Shown here in pieces: positions 56,970-64,000 of a stretch of 64,000 nt of DNA; the first letter of the stretch is position 1, and every line of letters starts with the position of its first letter. The notes under the pieces are model-generated. The model was not told the origin of the DNA. It worked only from the letters and a program-made list of their open reading frames with translations, and did not search any database. The position numbers and the translations under genes were made by a program. This DNA is from CAVPGP01 sp963704025 (GTDB lineage Bacteria; Actinomycetota; Thermoleophilia; Gaiellales; Gaiellaceae). Where the stretch lies: the NCBI GenBank assembly GCA_963704025.1, contig CAVPGP010000005.1, positions 124,001-188,000 on the forward strand, given 5' to 3'.

Positions 56970-58738
56970 GCCGCCACCGTGAACTCGCTGGAGCCGATGC
57001 GCGGTCCGTACCTCGCGTCCTTGCGGTCGCCGACGCCGGGCCAGACGTACCAGCGGTACAGGCCCGGCTCGAGGCGGTACCGCTTGCCGCCGTACGTCCA
57101 CCGGACCGGCAGGCGCACGCGGTTCGCCCGCGGCCAGAGGCTCAGCACCTTGCCACGGCGGAAGAGCTGCACGTTGTAGTAGCGCGCCTGCGGCCTCGTG
57201 CCCCACTCCAGCACGACCGGCGGGCGGACCTGCGCCCCGGCCGCCGGACGGTAGAGCGCCAGCGGCGTGGCGAGCACGGACCCCGTGGCCTCGTTGCCGG
57301 CGTCGTCACGCACCACGACGTTGTAGCGGTAGCGCTGGCCGTTCGCGAGGCCCGTGTCGGTGAACGTCTTCGCCTTGCCGGCGAAGCGTGCCGTCCCCGC
57401 TCCGCCGCGCGCTGGCGCGCGCGAGATCGCCACCGAGGTCGCGTCGGGCGACGCGGTCCAGCTGAGCTGCACGCGCTTGTCGCCCGCGCTCGCGGCGAGG
57501 GCGCGCAGGCTGGGCGGGGTTGCGTCGTACTTGAGCAGGACCGTGTCGCTGCCGGTGTTGCCGGCCTTGTCGGTGCAGGCGCCGCCGACGTTCGTCCCCG
57601 AGGAGTCGGGGCCGGAGTAGGTCTTCGCCGCGTCGCAGGAGACTCCGCCGGAGACCGCATCGATGCCCGTGAAGGCGACGGCCACGGAGTGGTTGTACCA
57701 ACCGTTCGCGTCCGCCGCACGCGCCGGGCTCGCCTTCGTCTCCGGCGGGGCCGCGTCGTAGGCGAGCGTGGCCGCGCCCGTGCCGCGGTTCCCGGCCGCG
57801 TCGGTGCACGCTCCGGAGACGTTGGCGGTCGCGCTGCCGGGGCCGCTGTACGTCTTCGCGGCGTCGCACGAGGCGACACCGGAGAGCGCGTCGGAGCCGC
57901 TGAACGAGACCGCCACGCCGTGGTTGTACCAGCCGTTCCGGTCCGGGCCGCGCCCCGGCGAGGCGGTCACCGCCGGCGAGGTCGAGTCGTACTTGAGCGA
58001 CAGGCCGCCGGTGCCGCTGTTCCCCGCCGCGTCGGTGCAGCGCCCGCTGACCGTCGTCCCTCCGGTCTCCGGACTGTTGTACGTCTTCGCGGCGTCGCAG
58101 CCGACGTCGCCCGAGGTCGCGTCGACGCCGGAGAAGGAGACGGCGACGGCGTGGTTGTACCACCCGTTCGCGTCCGGGGCCCGGCCCACGGCGGCCGTGA
58201 CGGCCGGCGGGGTCGCGTCGAACGAGAGCGCATGGGACGAGGCGGCCGAGACGTTTCCTGCCTGGTCGCGGCACGTTCCGGTGACGCTCGCGCCGCTGCG
58301 GTCGGGGCCGGAGTAGGTGCTCTGCGAGCACGAGGCGATGCCGGATGTCGCGTCGCTCCCGGAGAACGCCACGGTGACGGGCGCGTTGTACCAGCCGTTC
58401 GCGTTCGGCGGCCGGCTGGGAGCCGCGCCGGTGACCTGTGGCGCGTCCTTGTCGATCCGGAACTGGAGGTGGAACGTGACCGTCGAGGGACCGTCGGTCG
58501 CGGTGCAGTCGAGCGCCTCGCTGCTCGACCGGAAGGTGCGCACGGAGGGGCAGCTCGTGTCGGTCGCGCCACTGACCATGATCTGCGCGGTCACGTCGCT
58601 GCGGTACCAGCCGCCGTCGCCCGCGGTCCCGGCCGTGATCGAGTACGTGACCGTCGGACCAGCCGCCGCGGCGACGGGAACGAGCGCGAACAGCGCGAGG
58701 GCGGCGAGGACGAGTCCGAGCCGTCTCACGACGCGCAC
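56966..58738 (-). CDS. Exported protein with five Ig-like repeats and shared C-terminal domain
   Basis: 590 residues. GTG at 58738 (58729 also possible) with signal peptide VRRLGLVLAALALFALVPVA. After an N-terminal beta domain come repeats of ~75 residues with the pattern GWYN..V.V.FSG.D..SG...C and C.D.AGN (two Cys per repeat). A fibronectin-III part follows, and a C-terminal domain with YYNVQLFRRGKVLSLWP and LYRWYVWPGVGDRKDARYGP as in the downstream gene. The start is 2 bp from the stop of the upstream gene: one operon. Confidence 0.85.
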   Translation of the reverse strand: MRVVRRLGLVLAALALFALVPVAAAAGPTVTYSITAGTAGDGGWYRSDVTAQIMVSGATDTSCPSVRTFRSSSEALDCTATDGPSTVTFHLQFRIDKDAPQVTGAAPSRPPNANGWYNAPVTVAFSGSDATSGIASCSQSTYSGPDRSGASVTGTCRDQAGNVSAASSHALSFDATPPAVTAAVGRAPDANGWYNHAVAVSFSGVDATSGDVGCDAAKTYNSPETGGTTVSGRCTDAAGNSGTGGLSLKYDSTSPAVTASPGRGPDRNGWYNHGVAVSFSGSDALSGVASCDAAKTYSGPGSATANVSGACTDAAGNRGTGAATLAYDAAPPETKASPARAADANGWYNHSVAVAFTGIDAVSGGVSCDAAKTYSGPDSSGTNVGGACTDKAGNTGSDTVLLKYDATPPSLRALAASAGDKRVQLSWTASPDATSVAISRAPARGGAGTARFAGKAKTFTDTGLANGQRYRYNVVVRDDAGNEATGSVLATPLALYRPAAGAQVRPPVVLEWGTRPQARYYNVQLFRRGKVLSLWPRANRVRLPVRWTYGGKRYRLEPGLYRWYVWPGVGDRKDARYGPRIGSSEFTVAA

Positions 58739-58740
58739 GG

Positions 58741-59331
58741 CTACACCCTCACCGGCTCCCGTCGCAGCCGGTACACGAGCGCGAGGAAGCTGCCACTCGC
58801 CACCAGGAGGACGAGCAGCGCGCCGGCCGCGAACAGCGTCAGGTTGACCCCGGTGAGCGCAGGCACGGGCGGCGGCAGCGCGTAGCGCACGCCCAGATGC
58901 ACCGCCCTCGGCAGCACATGGCTCGACACGTGGGGCGCCTTCGGCTTCGAGTTCGCCTTCGCGGTCGGCTGTTGGCGGGCGCTCGGAGGTGCCGAGACCC
59001 GAGCCGGCGCGAGCTGCGGCGCGACGACGCGAGCAGGCGTCGTCTGCGACCGGTTCGTCTGCACAGGTGTCGTCTGTACGGGCGCCGTCACGGCCGGCTG
59101 CGCCGGCCCGGTCGGCGCGTCGGGCGTGGGGCCCGCCTCCGGCCCCGGCTGCGCACCCACCGCCGGCCCGAGGGGGCTCGGGTCGGGCTGGAGCCGACTG
59201 CCGCCGGCCCCCGCGGCGGGCCCGGCGAGGCACAGGACGAGAGCAGTGACGCACAGAACCGCCTTGCAGGTCGGCAGGAACGAACAGCCTCTACGGATCC
59301 GCAGAATCGATTGCCCCCCTGGAGCGGTCAC
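58741..59331 (-). CDS. Proline-rich single-span membrane protein
   Basis: 196 residues from GTG at 59331 (ribosome-binding site ggagggg, 6 nt away). Signal-like segment CKAVLCVTALVLCLAGPAAG, a long Pro/Ala/Thr-rich stretch (wall-spanning type), then one C-terminal membrane helix (LTLFAAGALLVLLVASGSFL) and a basic tail. The layout resembles the cut-off protein at the right edge. Likely a wall anchor for the neighbouring exported proteins. Confidence 0.65.
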   Translation of the reverse strand: MTAPGGQSILRIRRGCSFLPTCKAVLCVTALVLCLAGPAAGAGGSRLQPDPSPLGPAVGAQPGPEAGPTPDAPTGPAQPAVTAPVQTTPVQTNRSQTTPARVVAPQLAPARVSAPPSARQQPTAKANSKPKAPHVSSHVLPRAVHLGVRYALPPPVPALTGVNLTLFAAGALLVLLVASGSFLALVYRLRREPVRV

Positions 59332-59404
59332 GGCGCACCCCTCCGTTGTAGGCCGAGCTTCAACCTTAGAACCCCTGCAAAAGATGTCAATCGCAATCGA
59401 GGGA

Positions 59405-59438
59405 GTCGACCGGCCCCGAACGCCCGGGGCCGGTCGAC
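59405..59438 (-). terminator. Terminator after the giant repeat gene
   Basis: A 13-bp perfect stem (gtcgaccggcccc at 59405-59417 with its complement at 59426-59438), just 8 bp after the stop of the giant gene on the minus strand. It separates this gene from the next one in the row. Confidence 0.8.
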
Positions 59439-59445
59439 TTGGTGC

Positions 59446-62400
59446 TCACGCGCTGTCGCGCCGCGCGAGCAGGTCTGCCCGGCCGCGGTTCATCGAGTCC
59501 GCGTCCGAGCCGTCGTCGTGGAGTTGTCCGAGCCGGCGGGCATCGCCGGCTCCGTACGTCGAGCCGCCGCCGTGTGCGTCCTTCGGCGGCAGCTGCCCGG
59601 ACCGGGAGTGGCCGAGCGAGCCCTGCCCGTTCCAGGCGGACTGGCCGAGGGCCTGCACGGCGATCGGGGAGGCGCAACCGCAGCCGTGCCCACGCAGGGT
59701 CTGGCTGCCGTCTTGCTTCGTGTGATTCCGGTTCCGTGCGTCCGCCTCGGACGAGGCGTCGTTGACCTGCCGGACCGAGCCCTCGTTGCCGGAGCTGTGG
59801 ACCCGGAGAGGGCTGTTGTGGTTGCTCGCCCCGAACTGGAACGCGCCGGAGAAGGCCGCTGCGGCCTGCTTGTTCGACGCCTCCTGGCCCAGGGCCTGGA
59901 TGCCGATGCCCGACCCGTCCGACAGCGACTGCTTGCCGGTCTGGTCGAGGTCGTTCTTGTTCTTCGCATCCGCGTCGGACGAGACCGTGTTGTACTGCGA
60001 CACGCTCCCGTCGTCACCGGAGCTGTGCACGCGGAGCGGGTCGTTGGAGTTGCCGTCCGAATGGCAGCCGCACTTCGAGCGTCCGAAGTCCTGCACCGCC
60101 CCTGACAGCGCCAGCGAGCCCTGCGAGCTCTCGGCCTTCTGGCCGAGGGCCTGGATGCCGATCGACCCGCAGCCACACGAGCCGTGGCCGGAGAGATCCT
60201 GATCGGCGTCCTGATGCGTGTTGTTGTCGTTGGATGCCTTCGCCTCCGAGGAGACGTCGTTCGACTGCACGACCGAGCCGCCGTTGCCCCGGCTGAGCAC
60301 GCGGATCGGAGCGTTGTCGTTCGACGCGCCCTTCTGCGCGGCAAACGACGCGGCACCCGCGAGCTGACCGTTCGCGGCGTACTGATCAGCGGTCTGGATG
60401 CCGGTGCCCGAAGAGCCCGACTGATCCTGATCGACCGACTGATGCAGGTCGTTGTCGTTGGATGCCTTCGCCTTCGACGAGACGTCGTTCGACTGCCGGA
60501 CGCTTCCGTCGTTGCCGGAGCTGCCGACGCGGAGCGGTGCGTTCTTGTTCTCCGCTCCGAACTGCGCGGCCCCCGACAGCGAGAACGCGCCCTGCTCGTT
60601 CTTGGCACCCTGCGTCGCCGTCTGGGCTTCCGTCCCCGAGCAACCACAGTCATGGCCATCCTTTCCGTCACGACCGTCCCTGCTCTCCGAGCAACCGCAG
60701 TCCCGGCCATCCTTGCCGTCCAGGCTGTCCTTGCTCTTCTTCGACGGACCCTGATCGATCGACTGCCGGGTGTCGTTGTCGTTCTTGGCCTTCGCCTTCG
60801 ACGAGACGTCGTTCGACTGCACGACCGAGCCGCCGTTGCCGGGGCTGCCGACGCGGAGCGGTGCGTTCTTGTTGCTCGCACCCTTCTGCTCGGCAAACGA
60901 GGCTGCGGCGGCCAGCTGTGCGTTACCGGCCCACTGGTCCGCCGTCTGGACGCCGGTGCCTGAGCAACCACAGTCATGGCCATCCTTGCCGTCCCGACTG
61001 TCCTTGCTCTTCGCCGACGGATCCTGATCGATGGACTGATGCAGGTCGTTGTCGTTGGCTGACTTCGCCTTCGAGGAGACGTCGTTCGACTGCGCGACGC
61101 TCCCGTCGTCACCGCGGCTACCGACGCGGATCGGAGTGTCCGAGTTGCCGCCGGAATGGCAGCCGCACTCGGAACGCCCGAAGTCCTGGTCGGCCGCGGA
61201 GAGCGAGAAGGCACCCTGCTCGTTCTTGGCACCCTGCTTCGCCGTCTGGATCTCCGTCCCAGAGCAGCCACAGTCATGGCCATCCTTGGCGTCACGACCG
61301 TCCTTGCTCTCCGAGCAACCACAGTCCCGGCCATCCTTGCCGTCCAGGCTGTCCTTGCTCTTCTTCGACGGACCCTGATCGATCGACTGCCGGGTGTCGT
61401 TGTCGTTCTTGGCCTTCGCCTTCGACGAGACGTCGTTCGACTGCACGACCCTGCCGTCGTTGCCGGGGCTGCCGACGCGGAGCGGTGCGTTCTTGTTGCT
61501 CGCACCTTCCTGCTTCGCGAAGGACGCCGCCCCTGCCAGCTGAGCGTTGCCCGCCCACTGGTCCGCCGTCTGGACGTCGGTGCCCGAGCAACCACAGTCA
61601 TGGCCATCCTTGCCGTCCCGACTGTCCTTGCTCTTCGCCGACGGATCCTGATCGATGGACTGATGCAGGTCGTTGTCGTTCTTGGCCTTCGCCTCTGACG
61701 AGACCTCGTTCATCTGCCAGACGCTGTCGTCGTTGCCGGGGCTGCCGACGCGGAGCGGAGCGTTCGAGTTGCCGCCGGAATGGCAGCCGCACTCGGAGCG
61801 CCCGAAGTCCTGGTCGGCCTTCGACACCGCAAAGGAGCCCTGGACGTTCGCGGCACCCTGCTTCGCCGTCTGGACGCCGGTGCCCGAGCAGCCACAGTCA
61901 TGGCCATCCTTGCCGTCACGACTGTCCTTGCCGTCACGAGCGTCCTTGCCGTCCCGGGCGTCCTTGCCGTCCCGGCCGTCCTTGCTGTCGCGGCTGTTCT
62001 TGCCGTCCCAGCTGTCTTTGCCGTCGCGGCTCTTCTTGCCGTCCCAGCTGTCCTTGCCGTCGCGGCCTTCCTTGCCGTCCCAGGCGTCCTTGCTCTTCTT
62101 CTGCGGACCCTGATCGATCGACTGCCGCGTGTCGTTGTCGTTCGACGCCTTCGCCTCCGAGGAGACGTCGTTCGACTGCACGACCGAGCCGCCGTTGCCG
62201 GAGCTGCCGACGCGGAGGGGGGCGTTCTTGTTGCTCGCGCCCTTCTGCTCGGCGGCCGAGGCCGCTGCGGCCAGCTGTGCGTTTCCGGCCCACTGGTCGG
62301 CCGTCTGGACGCCGGTGCCCGAGCAACCACAGTCATGGCCATCCTTGCCATCCCGACCGTCCTTGCTCTTCGCCGACTGATCCTGATCGATCGACTGATG

Positions 62401-63642
62401 CAGGTCGTTGTCGTTCTTCGCTTTCGCCTCCGAGGAGACGTCGTTCGACTGCCGGACGCTGCCGTCGTTGCCCGAGCTGCCGACGCGGATCGGAGTGTTC
62501 ACGTTCGATGCTCCGAACTGCTTGGCCTCGGACAGCGCCAGTGCGCCCTGCTTGTTGTCGGCACCCTGCGTCGCCGTCTGGACGTCCGAGCCCGAGCAGC
62601 CACAGTCATGGCCATCCTTGCCGTCACGACTGTCCTTGCTCTTGGCCGACGGATCCTGATCGATCGACTGCCGGGTGTCGTTGTCGTTCTTCGCCTTCGC
62701 GGACGAGCTGACCGAGTTGGTCTGCGAGACGGAGCCGTCGTCGCCGGGGCTGAGGACGCGGACCGAGATGTTCACGTTGCTCGGCTTGTCCTGCTTCGCC
62801 GACGAGGCTGCAGCCGCGCCTTGCTCGTTCGCCGCGGACTGCTTCGCCGTCTGGACCGTTCCCGTGCCGCCCGAGGTGTCCTGATCGGTCGACTGGTGAA
62901 GATCGTTGTCGTTCTTCGCCTTCGCCTCAGAAGAGACCTCGTTCGTCTGCGAGACGCTGCCGTCGTTGCCGGAGCTTCCGACACGGATCGGCAGGTTGAC
63001 GTTCTTCGGATCCTTCTGCTCCGCAGCGGAGAGGGCGATCGCCTTCTGATCGCTCTTCGCCGACTGGTCGGAGGTCTGGATCGCGGGAGTCGTCGCGCAC
63101 CCGCACGGAGCTGCACCGGTCTGGCTCTGATCGGTGGTCTGCCGGGTGTCGTTGTCGTTCTTCGCCTTCGCGTCGGAGCTCACGGTGTTGGCCTGGTTCA
63201 CGTTGCCGCCGTTACCACCGCTGCCGACACGAACGTCGATGTTCGTGTTGGACGCTCCGTGCTGGGCGGCCTGTGAGAGGGCCGCGGCCAGCTGTGCGTT
63301 TCCGGCCGACTGGTTCGACGTCTGGATCCCGCCCGCGCCGCTTCCGTTCTGCGAGGCGTTCTGGGTCGTCGAGTTGTCGTTCTTCGCAGTGCCCGTGGAG
63401 GAGACGGAGTTCGTCTGGTTGACGGACCCGCCGTTCCCGGGACTGAGCACGCGAACGGAGATGTTCGTGTTGCTCGGTTGGGTTTGCGTCGCCCCGGACC
63501 CTGCCGCTGCCTGTTGCCCGCTCGTGGCGCCTTGGCCGGCCGTCTGAACACCCGGTGGGGTGTCGGCGGCCGCCGTTGTGACGCCTACGGCGAGGAGCAG
63601 AGCCAGCAGCCCGAGGACGGACGCAAGGAATCGCTTGGACAT
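59446..63642 (-). CDS. Giant exported repeat protein with 14 alternating Gln/Asn-rich repeats
   Basis: 1398 residues. ATG at 63642 with aaggag upstream and signal peptide MSKRFLASVLGLLALLLAVG. The body is 14 repeats of ~75-150 residues, each with a core (N.N.P.RVGS.GN.GSV.QSN; DVSSEAKAKNDND), then DxHQ or DTRQ, an optional charged linker (KDSRDGKDGHDCGCSG, expanded in repeat 6) and an amphipathic end (VQTADQWAGNAQLAAAAS). From repeat 2 to 11 the DTRQ and DLHQ forms alternate strictly. Cys occur only as CGC pairs in linkers or tails. No anchor motif. A fibre or amyloid-like surface protein is likely. Confidence 0.8.
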   Translation of the reverse strand: MSKRFLASVLGLLALLLAVGVTTAAADTPPGVQTAGQGATSGQQAAAGSGATQTQPSNTNISVRVLSPGNGGSVNQTNSVSSTGTAKNDNSTTQNASQNGSGAGGIQTSNQSAGNAQLAAALSQAAQHGASNTNIDVRVGSGGNGGNVNQANTVSSDAKAKNDNDTRQTTDQSQTGAAPCGCATTPAIQTSDQSAKSDQKAIALSAAEQKDPKNVNLPIRVGSSGNDGSVSQTNEVSSEAKAKNDNDLHQSTDQDTSGGTGTVQTAKQSAANEQGAAAASSAKQDKPSNVNISVRVLSPGDDGSVSQTNSVSSSAKAKNDNDTRQSIDQDPSAKSKDSRDGKDGHDCGCSGSDVQTATQGADNKQGALALSEAKQFGASNVNTPIRVGSSGNDGSVRQSNDVSSEAKAKNDNDLHQSIDQDQSAKSKDGRDGKDGHDCGCSGTGVQTADQWAGNAQLAAAASAAEQKGASNKNAPLRVGSSGNGGSVVQSNDVSSEAKASNDNDTRQSIDQGPQKKSKDAWDGKEGRDGKDSWDGKKSRDGKDSWDGKNSRDSKDGRDGKDARDGKDARDGKDSRDGKDGHDCGCSGTGVQTAKQGAANVQGSFAVSKADQDFGRSECGCHSGGNSNAPLRVGSPGNDDSVWQMNEVSSEAKAKNDNDLHQSIDQDPSAKSKDSRDGKDGHDCGCSGTDVQTADQWAGNAQLAGAASFAKQEGASNKNAPLRVGSPGNDGRVVQSNDVSSKAKAKNDNDTRQSIDQGPSKKSKDSLDGKDGRDCGCSESKDGRDAKDGHDCGCSGTEIQTAKQGAKNEQGAFSLSAADQDFGRSECGCHSGGNSDTPIRVGSRGDDGSVAQSNDVSSKAKSANDNDLHQSIDQDPSAKSKDSRDGKDGHDCGCSGTGVQTADQWAGNAQLAAAASFAEQKGASNKNAPLRVGSPGNGGSVVQSNDVSSKAKAKNDNDTRQSIDQGPSKKSKDSLDGKDGRDCGCSESRDGRDGKDGHDCGCSGTEAQTATQGAKNEQGAFSLSGAAQFGAENKNAPLRVGSSGNDGSVRQSNDVSSKAKASNDNDLHQSVDQDQSGSSGTGIQTADQYAANGQLAGAASFAAQKGASNDNAPIRVLSRGNGGSVVQSNDVSSEAKASNDNNTHQDADQDLSGHGSCGCGSIGIQALGQKAESSQGSLALSGAVQDFGRSKCGCHSDGNSNDPLRVHSSGDDGSVSQYNTVSSDADAKNKNDLDQTGKQSLSDGSGIGIQALGQEASNKQAAAAFSGAFQFGASNHNSPLRVHSSGNEGSVRQVNDASSEADARNRNHTKQDGSQTLRGHGCGCASPIAVQALGQSAWNGQGSLGHSRSGQLPPKDAHGGGSTYGAGDARRLGQLHDDGSDADSMNRGRADLLARRDSA

Positions 63643-63706
63643 TGCTTCTCCTTGTCTGCGTTCGTCTGCGCCGGCGGGAGGCCGGCGCGTGGGCGCGTGG
63701 CCTTGC

Positions 63707-64000
63707 TCACCCAGGGTGCTCGGGTGGCCCCGAGCTGCGTGTGCGCGGTCGAGCCATGACGACCTCGCGGAGGCTGCGGAGGACGCCGGGCGCGATGACC
63801 AGCAACACGCCGATGAGCAGGGCGAAGCCGCCGAGCGACGAGCTCGAGCCAGAAGCGGCTGCGCCGGGGGACAAATCTGAGCCGGGAGCGTGCGGCAGCC
63901 GCGGCAGCGGCGCGCGCGAGGGGACGCGGTCCTTCGGCGTCTGTTCCGCTCCGCCGGCTGCGCCGGCCGAGTGCGCATTCGACGGCGCAACGGGCGGCGG
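63707..64000 (-). CDS. Membrane-anchored protein, C-terminal part
   Basis: Open at the right edge. The visible 97 residues are Pro-rich, then PGAAASGSSSSLGGFALLIG, a membrane helix, and a basic tail (VLRSLREVVMARPRTRSS) before the TGA at 63707-63709. The layout matches the Pro-rich membrane protein at 58741-59331. It is 64 bp upstream of the giant repeat gene on the same strand. Confidence 0.55.
   Translation of the reverse strand, partial: PPPVAPSNAHSAGAAGGAEQTPKDRVPSRAPLPRLPHAPGSDLSPGAAASGSSSSLGGFALLIGVLLVIAPGVLRSLREVVMARPRTRSSGPPEHPG

Noticed and set aside
59490..63276. Long Arg/Ser-rich or repeat-rich frames on both strands over the giant repeat gene
   Set aside because: They are frame shadows of the repeats; only the 59446-63642 frame has a signal peptide, ribosome-binding site and sensible composition.
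59446..63642. CRISPR-like array of repeats
   Set aside because: The repeats are long, in frame and coding; there are no short spacers of constant size.

Overview
The window is high-GC DNA (GTG and TTG starts are common, most intergenic gaps are short) from what looks like a soil or freshwater actinobacterium. The mix of genes (SelA/SelB/tRNA-Sec, a methylmalonyl-CoA mutase large subunit without its B12 domain, a MoaD-MoaE fusion, LexA behind an actinobacterial SOS box) suggests a deep actinobacterial lineage such as Thermoleophilia. That placement is inference; no rRNA or marker alignment was available. Several conserved genes, lexA among them, carry one- or two-base frameshifts, so residual assembly indels are likely.

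Layout. 1-1.5 kb: the end of a histone-deacetylase-like gene and a decayed IS1595-type element. 1.6-14.6 kb: a NarL-type response regulator divergent from its histidine kinase, an MFS exporter, a transglutaminase-like protein, secreted proteins of unknown role, a GNAT acetyltransferase, a large ATPase-LuxR regulator and a DUF4242 protein. 14.8-18.2 kb: a three-gene operon with a caspase-like protease preceded by a gene for a 256-residue protein whose size and layout recall bacterial gasdermins. 18.7-25.3 kb: rnpB, a zinc-ribbon protein, lexA, tRNA-Leu, a solute-binding protein, secG, a lone receiver protein, a glycosyltransferase and two Dpp-like permeases. 25.5-31.3 kb: mutase, MoaD-MoaE, an M50 protease, a LOG-family protein and a VanW-family protein. 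31.4-39.2 kb: selA-selB, small secreted and regulatory genes, and an intact tRNA-Sec (selC).

39.2-53.5 kb is an accessory region tied to selC. Two further copies of the 3' half of tRNA-Sec lie at 50.3 and 53.3 kb. All three copies keep an 11-bp tandem motif at almost the same distance (129-130 nt) from the tRNA end, as expected for stacked integrations. The region also holds 3' fragments resembling tRNA-Ser and tmRNA, an IS982 element, an IS3 remnant, truncated genes and duplicated segments, next to intact metabolic genes (glycogen-debranching-like enzyme, a medium-chain dehydrogenase, formate-tetrahydrofolate ligase, an epimerase). No integrase gene is visible.

53.7-64 kb: a metzincin-like protease gene and its partner, then a run of minus-strand genes for exported proteins. 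These are a membrane-anchored protein cut by the window end, a 1398-residue protein with 14 repeats of two alternating types, a proline-rich membrane protein, and two Ig-repeat proteins that share an unfamiliar C-terminal domain. They look like parts of one cell-surface structure.
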